Shown in pieces: positions 1 to 7,140 of a stretch of DNA of 26,155 nt. A program made the position numbers and the translations under genes. Within the stretch, counting starts at the first letter, position 1; every line of letters starts with the position of its first letter. This stretch comes from PALSA-894 sp049698215 (GTDB lineage: Bacteria > Pseudomonadota > Alphaproteobacteria > Rhizobiales > Xanthobacteraceae), in NCBI GenBank assembly GCA_049698215.1, contig JBAVXH010000313.1, positions 1 to 26,155 on the forward strand. The letters are read 5' to 3'. The notes beneath the pieces are model-generated. The model was not told where the DNA came from, did no database searches, and worked only from the letters and a program-made list of their open reading frames with translations.

Positions 1-1257
1 GTCGCGGGCGCGGCGCTCGCCAAGGCCGCAGGCTTCGACAACCTCATCACCTGCGATCTCGGCGGCACCTCGTTCGACGTGTCGGTGATCGCGAACGGCA
101 AGGCCTCGATCGCGGCGCAAACCACCATCGAGTTCGGCCTCATCATCCGCACGCCGATGGTCGAGATCACCACCATCGGCGCGGGCGGCGGCTCGATTGC
201 GTGGGTGGATCGCGGCGGGCTGCTGCAGGTCGGGCCGGAAAGCGCGGGCTCGGTACCGGGCCCCGCATGTTACGGACAGGGCAATACGCGGCCCACGCTC
301 ACCGACGCGCAAGTCGCGCTCGGCCGCATCAACGCGCAGCGCCCGCTCGGCGGCGAGCTGAAATCGCTCGACGTGGAGGCGGCGCGGCGCGCTATTCACC
401 AGCATATCGGCAAACCGCTCAACCTTTCGCCCAACGATGCCGCCGCCGCCATCGTGCGCGTCGCAGACGCGCGCATGGCCGGCGCGATCCGGCTGGTGTC
501 GATCGAGCGCGGGCACGATCCGCAAAAATTCGTCGCGATGCCGTTCGGCGGCGGCGGCGCGCTGCATGTCGGCGCGCTGATCCGCGAAATCGGCCTGAAG
601 AGCGTGGTGGTGCCGCGTTTTCCCGGCATCACCTCGGCGCTCGGCTGCGTGCTCGCGGATATCCGCCACGACATGGTGCAGACCGTGAACCTGATGCTCG
701 ACGGCCTCGATGCGACAGCGCTCGCGGAGCGCATGGCGGCGGCGGGCAGGCAAGCGAGCGCGGTGATCGCGGCGGCGGGCATTCCGGTCGAACGCATCGA
801 CGTGATCTATGAGCTCGACATGCACTACCTTGGGCAGACGCATACTGTATCCGTGCCGCTGCCGGTCGACGCCGATGCGCGTGGCCTCGATGAACCACTG
901 GTGCGCAAAGCGTTCGAGCAGACCTATTCGGCGTCGTTCAGCCGCCTGCTGCCGGGCCTTGCGGTGCGCATCGTTTCGCTGCGCGTGGCGGCGATCGGGC
1001 GCAGGCCGCCGTTCGATTTTTCCGTATTCGCGCCGGATGCTTCGGCCTCGCTCGACAAAGCGAAAGCCGGTTCGCGCAAGGTGTGGTTCGATGGCGGCTT
1101 CCGCGAGACGAGCGTGTGGTCGCGCCTCGCGCTGCCGGCGGGGGCCACGATCGAAGGCCCGGCGATCCTCGAGCAGGGCGACGCCACCACGGTGATCGAG
1201 CCGGGGCACGTCGGGCGCGTCGACAAGCTCGGCAATGTGATTGTGGAGCGAGCATGA
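1..1257 (+). CDS. hyuA: Hydantoinase/oxoprolinase A subunit, C-terminal part (5' end outside window)
   Basis: The reading frame is open from base 1, so the start lies upstream; 418 residues are visible, where the family usually has about 650-700. The nucleotide-binding signature DLGGTSFDV of the ASKHA fold lies at visible residues 20-28, followed by the glycine-rich TIGAGGGSIAWVD and GPESAGSVPGPACYG segments typical of HyuA. The family performs ATP-dependent opening of cyclic imides such as hydantoins and 5-oxoproline in the cytoplasm, normally with a HyuB subunit. No hyuB follows; it may lie upstream or be absent. The stop codon overlaps the start of the next gene (ATGA), which implies coupled translation. 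Substrate cannot be told from sequence; N-methylhydantoinase, acetone carboxylase-like and oxoprolinase roles all remain possible. Confidence 0.88.
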   Translation, partial: VAGAALAKAAGFDNLITCDLGGTSFDVSVIANGKASIAAQTTIEFGLIIRTPMVEITTIGAGGGSIAWVDRGGLLQVGPESAGSVPGPACYGQGNTRPTLTDAQVALGRINAQRPLGGELKSLDVEAARRAIHQHIGKPLNLSPNDAAAAIVRVADARMAGAIRLVSIERGHDPQKFVAMPFGGGGALHVGALIREIGLKSVVVPRFPGITSALGCVLADIRHDMVQTVNLMLDGLDATALAERMAAAGRQASAVIAAAGIPVERIDVIYELDMHYLGQTHTVSVPLPVDADARGLDEPLVRKAFEQTYSASFSRLLPGLAVRIVSLRVAAIGRRPPFDFSVFAPDASASLDKAKAGSRKVWFDGGFRETSVWSRLALPAGATIEGPAILEQGDATTVIEPGHVGRVDKLGNVIVERA

Positions 1258-1853
1258 GCAAGCAAACCACCGCGCTGATCCTTGGCGACCTGCAGAACGA
1301 TTTCATTCATCCGAACGGCGCCTACGGCCGCGCCAAACAATCCGCCGCGGACATCGCGGCTCTCCCCGCCCGCCTCGCGCCGCTCGCGAGGCTCGCGCGC
1401 GAGCGCGGCATCCTCACCGTCGCGACCTTGTTCACGCTGGTGCCGGGCCGCGAGGCTGAGCCGATCATCTCGCCGCACCTCAAGCAGCTTCGCCCGTTCC
1501 TAAAGAAAGGCGACTTCGCGCCGGGCAGCTGGGGCCAGCAACTGGTCGACGAGCTCGCGCCCGCCGACGTGAACATCGAGAAGATCGCCTATTCGGCATT
1601 CCACGCCTCGCGCCTCGAATGGGTGCTGAAGAAGTCCGGCATCGAACACCTCTATTTCAACGGCATCGTCACCAATGGCGGCGTCGCCTCGACGGTGCGC
1701 GACGCGCATGTGCGCGAGTTCCATTGCACGGTGATCGCCGACGGCTGCGCGGCGTTTTCGCGCGAATTGCATGAGGCGGCGATCGAGGGACTGAAACCTG
1801 TCGCGAAAGTGATCGCGGTTGCGGATGCGATGCGGGACCTTGCGGCGCTATAG
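1254..1853 (+). CDS. Isochorismatase-fold (cysteine hydrolase family) protein lacking the catalytic Cys
   Basis: A 199-residue cytoplasmic protein starting at the ATG that overlaps the hyuA stop (ATGA). The length and order of motifs fit the isochorismatase-like family of amidases and nicotinamidases: Asp12 in LILGDLQNDF, Lys110 in EKIAYSAFHAS, and the GIVTNGGV-STVRDA loop. In the family the nucleophilic Cys sits in T-[ND]-x-C-V; here that position is Gly143 (codon GGC; TGC would be Cys). Asp and Lys of the triad are kept. Neighbouring hyuA suggests a role in the same ureide or N-carbamoyl pathway, where such proteins usually hydrolyse carbamoyl or amide bonds. Either the protein is not a hydrolase, or it has a regulatory or structural job, or the base is a sequencing error. 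Family call is firm, function is not. Confidence 0.85.
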   Translation: MSKQTTALILGDLQNDFIHPNGAYGRAKQSAADIAALPARLAPLARLARERGILTVATLFTLVPGREAEPIISPHLKQLRPFLKKGDFAPGSWGQQLVDELAPADVNIEKIAYSAFHASRLEWVLKKSGIEHLYFNGIVTNGGVASTVRDAHVREFHCTVIADGCAAFSRELHEAAIEGLKPVAKVIAVADAMRDLAAL

Positions 1854-1860
1854 TGTGCGC

Positions 1861-2796
1861 ATGCCCCGTTTCCTCCTCGCGTTTGTCATCTCGCTCGCTG
1901 TCAGCTCTGCTGCGCTCGCCGCCGAGCCGGTCTTCCCGCCGGGCGCGCGTGTCGGGCTTGTCCCGGCGCCCGGCATGACGCCCGGCAAATCGTTCCAGGG
2001 CTTCGAGGATCGCGCGAATCGCGTGGTGCTGCTGGTCAGCGAAGTGTCGGCCCAGACCTACGAGAGAATTGCGGAGGAGTTCACGCCGGAGGCGATCCGC
2101 CGGACCGGCATGGAGGAGCTTTCGCGCGAGACGTTGCCGCTCTCGGCCGGCGAGGGCCTCCTGGTCGTGACCCGGCAGGGACAGAACGGCACGGCGCTGC
2201 GCAAATGGGCCCTGCTCGCCCGCAACGACGACCTCACAGTGACGATCGTCGGCGTCGTGCCCGAAGCCGCGCGCGATGCTTATCCGGACACCGCCATGCG
2301 CGCCGCGTTCGCCAGCGTCGTGGTCCGCGCGAAGCTCACCCCCGACGAGATGCTCGCCGTGCTGCCGTATCGGCTCGACGAGCTCGCCGGTTTCCGGCTG
2401 ATGCGCACGAGCCCCGACGGCACGGCGGTGATGACGCTTGGGTCCCAGGAGACGAGCCTGCCGGCCGAGCAGCCCTATTTCATGATCACGCCGCGTGCCG
2501 TCGAGCCGCCTGCGCCCGACGAGCGCGACCGCTTCGCGCAACGCACGATGGCGGGATTCCTGCAGCGGCCGAATGTGCGCATCGTGAACTCCGAGCAGAT
2601 GCGGATCAGCGGCGTGCCAGGACACCAGATCGTCGCGATGAGCCAGGACGAGCGCACCGGCGATGAACTGGTGATGGTGCAGTGGCTTCGCTTCGGCCCG
2701 GGTGTGGTGCAGATGTTCGGCATCGCGCGGCGGGACAAATGGGACGATGTGTTCCCGCGCATGCGCGCCGTGCGCGACGGTTTCGGGACGAAGTAG
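1861..2796 (+). CDS. Secreted protein of unknown function
   Basis: A 311-residue protein. I chose the ATG at 1861 rather than one further upstream because it puts a clean signal peptide at the N terminus (MPRFLLAFVISLAVSSAALA, cleavage before AEP, residues 20/21), so it should be periplasmic. The rest is soluble-looking, mixed alpha/beta, with no catalytic motif I recognise. It begins 7 bases after the isochorismatase-fold gene and may be co-transcribed with it. A strong hairpin follows at 2811-2832. Similar signal-peptide proteins of about 300 residues are common hypothetical proteins in Hyphomicrobiales. I cannot assign a function. Confidence 0.75.
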   Translation: MPRFLLAFVISLAVSSAALAAEPVFPPGARVGLVPAPGMTPGKSFQGFEDRANRVVLLVSEVSAQTYERIAEEFTPEAIRRTGMEELSRETLPLSAGEGLLVVTRQGQNGTALRKWALLARNDDLTVTIVGVVPEAARDAYPDTAMRAAFASVVVRAKLTPDEMLAVLPYRLDELAGFRLMRTSPDGTAVMTLGSQETSLPAEQPYFMITPRAVEPPAPDERDRFAQRTMAGFLQRPNVRIVNSEQMRISGVPGHQIVAMSQDERTGDELVMVQWLRFGPGVVQMFGIARRDKWDDVFPRMRAVRDGFGTK

Positions 2797-2810
2797 CGCA
2801 CAAATGCAAG

Positions 2811-2832
2811 AACCCCGGCCGAGGCCGGGGTT
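2811..2832. terminator. Bidirectional hairpin terminator between convergent genes
   Basis: Perfect inverted repeat AACCCCGGCC / GGCCGGGGTT around GA (the real loop is probably six bases). It lies between the end of the plus-strand gene at 2796 and the end of the minus-strand gene at 2857, where it could stop transcription from both sides. The flanking A and T bases are few, so termination strength is uncertain. Confidence 0.65.
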
Positions 2833-2856
2833 CCAGGTTGGGGCTTAACGCCTGAC

Positions 2857-3414
2857 TTACTGCTGCTGGGGAGCCGGTGCCTGCTCGGGCGCCGGAAGCT
2901 GGAGTTGGACTTGCGTGTTGCCGGCCGGAGCGGACGCGACTTCCTTGGTGCACAGGTCCTTGAACACCACCAGATTGTCCGGCGTGTATTCCTTGGTCAG
3001 GCAGGTGCAGGGCCGCGGAGCCGCCGCAACCGCCGGCGCAACCGCATAGGACGTCGCAACCAGGCCCGCCGTGGCAACCGGGTAGATCCACGGACGATGC
3101 CACCGCACATGGATGCCGCAGCGGCCGTGGAAGCGGCACCAGTTGGGGTGACGGTGGATATGGCGGATGCCGACGTGACGGATGCCGACGTTGCGGATCC
3201 CGACATGGCGCATGCCGCCACCACCCATGCGGACGCCGCCACCACCCATGCGCATGGCATGGCCGCCGCCCATTCCGCCGCTGCGGAAGCCACCGCCGCC
3301 GCCGCCGCCGAAACCGCGCGCGTCGGCCGAGCTGGTCGTTACGATGAGGCTGGCTGCGCCAAGGGCTGCGACCGCAGCGATCGCGAATATCGAGGTACGG
3401 ATCCTGGTAAACAT
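2857..3414 (-). CDS. Exported Gly/His/Met-rich protein with short tandem repeats
   Basis: A 185-residue protein with a signal peptide (about residues 1-32, ending SSADARG). A Gly-rich stretch (34-68) with interspersed Met and His is followed by a five-residue tandem repeat, GIR[HN][VI], at about 69-86. Next comes a His/Trp/Cys segment with Cys93 and Cys99, a hydrophobic stretch (110-132), and the CTCLTKEY motif with Cys136, Cys138 and Cys155. The tail is Gln/Pro-rich. The CxCLTKEY...CTKE tail occurs in small secreted proteins of Hyphomicrobiales of unknown role. The His/Met/Cys content could bind metal, which is inference. The start is supported by an AGGAG-like ribosome binding site just upstream (CTAGGAGAG). 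It is divergent from the L,D-transpeptidase gene. Confidence 0.8.
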   Translation of the reverse strand: MFTRIRTSIFAIAAVAALGAASLIVTTSSADARGFGGGGGGGFRSGGMGGGHAMRMGGGGVRMGGGGMRHVGIRNVGIRHVGIRHIHRHPNWCRFHGRCGIHVRWHRPWIYPVATAGLVATSYAVAPAVAAAPRPCTCLTKEYTPDNLVVFKDLCTKEVASAPAGNTQVQLQLPAPEQAPAPQQQ

Positions 3415-3712
3415 GGCTCTCTCCTAGGGTTCTTCGCCTGGTGCGAAATTGATCGTTCGTTCGGCTATTGGTCGCCCCCTACCGCCGAGTCGTTCATCGC
3501 GGGCCTGTGAATTCCGCGAGGCCTGTCCGTTAATCGGACGTTCATCCGGCTGAAACTTCTGGCGGATTAGGATGCGGGCCGCGCCGGTTGTTGCCGCGAA
3601 ACCACGCCGCGCAGCAACGTGGAACCGCTTGCCTCGCAGCGGCTTGATCGTTCGATTAGGCTCGCGCAACTAAAGACCATGAGGCATTGAGTCTCGGCGA
3701 CTGGGGGAATTT
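3415..3712. other. Divergent intergenic region
   Basis: 298 bases between divergently transcribed envelope genes; promoters for both must lie here. I see no convincing -35/-10 pair, operator palindrome or small gene. A GGGGGA ribosome binding site at 3703-3708 serves the gene starting at 3713. Confidence 0.5.
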
Positions 3713-5065
3713 GTGTTGCCAGGGCGTACGAAAGGCTCGAACGGTTGGCGGCTCCTGCTGCTTGCGAGCGCCATTGCCCTCGTTTCATCGACGCCTGCGA
3801 CCGCCTATCAGGTCTATCAGGGCGGCTGGTTCTTCGGGCCGCCGCCCGGCTACATCATGGAGCCGGAGCGGCGCGCGAGGCCGATCGACCGGCGCATCAT
3901 TCGCGAGCAGAAAGCGCGGCAGCTCCTCAAAGAGAAATCCACACCCGAGAAGCTGCCGCCCGGGCCGCTGCACATCGTCATCTCGATCAAGAAGCAGCAG
4001 CTCACGCTCTATGCCGGCGGCGTGCCGGTCGCGCATTCGCGGGTGTCGACCGGCGTGCCCGGCCATCCGACTCCGCAAGGCGTCTTCTCGATCCTGGAGA
4101 AGCGCATCTATCACGAGTCGAACATCTACAGCAGCGCGCCGATGCCTTACATGCAGCGCATCACCTGGTCGGGCGTCGCGATGCATCAGGGCGTGGTGCC
4201 CAATCATCCCGCCTCGCACGGCTGCATCCGCCTGCCGCCCGACTTTGCGCGGCGGCTCTGGAGCCTCACCAAGGTCGGCGCGCGCGTGATCATCGCGCAG
4301 GATGACGTCCCGCTCACCGAGATCGTGAGTAAGCGGCTGTTCACCGCCGGGCCGCAGGCGATCGCGGAGGCCCCGCAGCCCGCCAAGGTGCGCTTTGCGA
4401 CCAGCTCCGTCACCGACGCGCCGCTGAAGGGCTCGATCGATGCGAGCGCGGGCGAGGAAGCGCGCATCGAGCAGGCGATCGACCAGATGGTGCAGGTGGG
4501 CGCCGCTTCTGCCGAGGCTCGCATTGCCGATGCGCCGTCGACCGCTCCAGATGCGCCGGTGCGATCGTTCGACAAACCCGTCACCATCGCGGCCGCAAAA
4601 GACCCCATGCTCCGCCCGGGGCCGATCTCGGTCTACATCAGCCGCAAGTTGGCCAAGGTTTTCGTGCGCAAGGGGTTCACCGAAGTCTTCGAGGCCGCGG
4701 TGACGATCGCCAATCCCGACGAGCCGCTCGGCACCCACGTGTTCACCGCGCTCGACGGCCACGACGACGGGACGATGCGCTGGAACGTGGCCTCGCTCGC
4801 GACCGATCGCATCGTGAAGCCCGGCAAGTATCAGATGACCTATACGAGGCGCGGCGAGCCGCTCCGTGTGCAGCTGGCGGCGCCGGAATATGACGTGCTT
4901 GCGCCGCGCGATCCGAACGCCGCGCTCGACCGCATCACGATCCCGCAGGACGCGCTCGCGCGCATCAACGCGCTGATGACGCCCGGCGCCTCGCTGATCA
5001 TCTCCGATCTCGGGATGAGCCACGAGACCGGCAAGGGCACGGATTTCATCGTGCTGACGCGGTGA
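3713..5065 (+). CDS. L,D-transpeptidase (YkuD domain) with a degenerate second domain
   Basis: A 450-residue envelope enzyme that should cross-link peptidoglycan or attach proteins to it from the periplasmic side. The start is GTG at 3713, preceded by GGGGGA; a TTG follows directly. A signal peptide or anchor lies at residues 11-32 (LLLLASAIALVSSTPATA). The YkuD domain spans about 85-196, starting LHIVISIKKQQLTLY and ending in the catalytic SHGCIRLP motif with His169 and Cys171; His158 is in the MHQG segment. A linker rich in Ala and acidic residues (about 205-300) leads to a second domain (304-450) whose opening, ISVYISRKLAKVFVRKG, imitates the first domain but has no HGC motif. That part is probably a non-catalytic YkuD-like copy. 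Two-domain proteins of this kind are known in Hyphomicrobiales. Confidence 0.88.
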   Translation: MLPGRTKGSNGWRLLLLASAIALVSSTPATAYQVYQGGWFFGPPPGYIMEPERRARPIDRRIIREQKARQLLKEKSTPEKLPPGPLHIVISIKKQQLTLYAGGVPVAHSRVSTGVPGHPTPQGVFSILEKRIYHESNIYSSAPMPYMQRITWSGVAMHQGVVPNHPASHGCIRLPPDFARRLWSLTKVGARVIIAQDDVPLTEIVSKRLFTAGPQAIAEAPQPAKVRFATSSVTDAPLKGSIDASAGEEARIEQAIDQMVQVGAASAEARIADAPSTAPDAPVRSFDKPVTIAAAKDPMLRPGPISVYISRKLAKVFVRKGFTEVFEAAVTIANPDEPLGTHVFTALDGHDDGTMRWNVASLATDRIVKPGKYQMTYTRRGEPLRVQLAAPEYDVLAPRDPNAALDRITIPQDALARINALMTPGASLIISDLGMSHETGKGTDFIVLTR

Positions 5066-5161
5066 TCATCGACGTCACGGCGCCCTCTTGGCCGCAAGCG
5101 TTCTGATCCAGTCCGCATCAGCGGTCATGCTTCCCGCGCCCGCGCATGGCTTAGTGCATGT

Positions 5162-6553
5162 TCACCGCGAACTCAGCACTTCAGATTCTGTTTCCCAAGC
5201 CCTGACCGCCGCTCGCCGGCAGGCCGCGCCGGTCCGGATGCCGGCGCCGCTCCAAGTCGCTCCCAGAATTCCGTCTGCCCGCATGCGGAGAACCAGGTTC
5301 AAGTTGGGCTTCCGGAAATCGCTGAAGAGAACATCGCCACCTGGAACCAGGTTGTAGTTGCCGCCGCCGCCTTTGTGATGAATCCAATGTGATCGCGAAA
5401 TCCATTCCGCGTAGCGCGTCGCCAACAGCAAGCGCATGAATGGACCGGACTCTGCCATTGCCCGTTCCCTGTTCTTGTGGAGACAAGGGTGAAGGTTTCT
5501 CGATGCCAATACATAAAGCAACGACGGTGTGATCAGAGCGAGGGTCGATAAAAATCCAAGACCCAGGACCCAAATCAACGTCAAATGGACGGGCAGCGTG
5601 ACCAGCAAGCCTACCGTGACCCCGCCGTGGCTCAGCGACATGCCGTAATCCGACCTCTTGATACGCTGACCGACCTTGCCCAAGACAGCGAGTTCCGCAT
5701 CGATCGTCAATCGATCGCCCGGGGGGCCGGGAGCAAACTGGGTCGTGTAGTTCTTGTTGGAGGTCTTCACATGATGAATGACGAAATGCCCGAGATATGT
5801 CACCGAGAGATACTCTGAAACTTTTCCCCCGAACCAACCTGACTTCTCCAAAAGCGGTTTGAGCGGTCCTCCAGCCTCATGACCCGCCCACCGATGCATG
5901 CCGTATTCGGCGACGGTGGCAACGGTGTAACCAATCGCACCGCTGACCAGCACGCCGGCCATATCGGTGAACGCAACCACCGCAATTCCGGCGGCGGCAA
6001 CAAGATCGCGCAACTCCGGCACGTAATCGTAACCGAACGTTTTTTGCGACATTGCAGCTTTAGGTCCCGCCGGTTGGAAAGCCGCCAAATGAAAGAGGCG
6101 CTCCTCACGACTGGCCTTTCGCAGAACCGATCGCGGAAGGCGGCGCGTGAGGTTTTGAACCTCCACACGTTTTTCCGTGAGGTGAAGCCAACTCGTCCTC
6201 AGAACAGCTTCGACGTCCAGATGACACCGGGACTCTGGAAAACGATTCAGAAATCCGCTGCGAAGAATGTAAGCCACGACGGTATGCTCCAATACCGTCA
6301 GCGAATTGCTCCCATGCTGATGAGATTGGAGCCAAGTGGTCCACGCATGAACCTCGGCTGTAGCCTCGGCGCCACCAGCCAAGACGCGGCCGAGAATCGA
6401 AATCGCCCGCTCATTCGCGGACTCGAAGCTTTGGCGAATCGTTTCGTCTGATCGGTCATTGGCCGGCATGAACTGGACCGGTTTAACGCCGACAGCTTGA
6501 CAACAGTGACGATAGCTGGCGTCTGCCGGCGGTCTGGGGCATATTTCGTACAT
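5162..6553 (-). CDS. Membrane fatty-acid-hydroxylase-superfamily protein with N-terminal extension
   Basis: A 463-residue protein with hydrophobic segments at about 185-216 and 311-350. The di-iron histidine boxes of the fatty acid hydroxylase/sterol desaturase superfamily are present: EYGMHRWAGH (His220, His225), GHFVIHH (His256, 260, 261), HPCLH (His355, 359) and SHWIHH (His389, 392, 393), followed by GGNYNLVPGGD. Members use O2 and an internal-membrane di-iron centre to hydroxylate or desaturate lipids. The first 170 residues are an extension I do not recognise. No clear ribosome binding site precedes the ATG at 6553, nor the internal ATG at 6469, so the start is uncertain. Base composition is less GC-rich than the neighbours and the gene stands alone, which suggests acquisition. 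The substrate is unknown. Confidence 0.8.
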   Translation of the reverse strand: MYEICPRPPADASYRHCCQAVGVKPVQFMPANDRSDETIRQSFESANERAISILGRVLAGGAEATAEVHAWTTWLQSHQHGSNSLTVLEHTVVAYILRSGFLNRFPESRCHLDVEAVLRTSWLHLTEKRVEVQNLTRRLPRSVLRKASREERLFHLAAFQPAGPKAAMSQKTFGYDYVPELRDLVAAAGIAVVAFTDMAGVLVSGAIGYTVATVAEYGMHRWAGHEAGGPLKPLLEKSGWFGGKVSEYLSVTYLGHFVIHHVKTSNKNYTTQFAPGPPGDRLTIDAELAVLGKVGQRIKRSDYGMSLSHGGVTVGLLVTLPVHLTLIWVLGLGFLSTLALITPSLLYVLASRNLHPCLHKNRERAMAESGPFMRLLLATRYAEWISRSHWIHHKGGGGNYNLVPGGDVLFSDFRKPNLNLVLRMRADGILGATWSGAGIRTGAACRRAAVRAWETESEVLSSR

Positions 6554-7140
6554 CGCTGCTCACACCGAATATTAGGTGGCGTCGACGCGGCGCCCGAAGG
6601 CAAAGAAGCCGTTTCGCTGGGTGATTTGCTCCAGCGCAATCAAGTTTTTTCTTTCAAATTCCGCAGATGACTCAAAAACCGGCGTGAATATTCCCGTATT
6701 TCCGGCCTTCCAGCAAGACAGCCGCGAGATGAGAATGGCCCACGTACCGCGAGAGGCTCGACACGTTCATAGCTCAGCTTACTGGCACAACTGGCCGATG
6801 CCGTTGTCGAGGAATTGTTGCGGCTGCTTACGGCCGCTCCCGGCCCTTCTGCGCCCTTAGGCGACGTCCGCTTTTCCGCCGCTGTCGAGGGTTGAGCGGA
6901 CATCAGTCGGCCAGCGGTTTATGAGTGCACAATCTATTCGATTTCGACCGAAGGCCGAGGGGTCGGGTTAATTGTGATCTCAGGCTCGAGTTGTATTCCG
7001 GCAACACATTTGGAAAATGATGAAAACCGGCCGTTTTTGTCCTGCGCGCGACCACACTTTGATCCGAAAATGAGCCTCGTCCGATTCCTGTCCAGCTTGG
7101 CTCGCGTGAGCTTTGGACCAGACACTCGGGGGGAGGGGCA
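6554..7140. other. 587-base region without a sound gene
   Basis: No open frame here has convincing coding character in either direction. Composition is mixed and AT-richer than the backbone. A possible decayed coding fragment lies at 6751-6895. The segment just before 7141 carries GGGGGGAGGGG, the ribosome binding site of the next gene. It may be the scar of the event that brought in the hydroxylase gene. Confidence 0.5.
6751..6895 (+). pseudogene. Possible decayed gene fragment
   Basis: Frame 1 from 6751 reads ERLDTFIAQLT; a shift to frame 2 then gives AQLADAVVEELLRLLTAAPG and runs to a stop at 6893-6895. Together they look like the helical C terminus of a small protein, broken by one frameshift and with no start. 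The resemblance to coding sequence is by eye only. It could be chance in GC-rich DNA. Confidence 0.22.
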
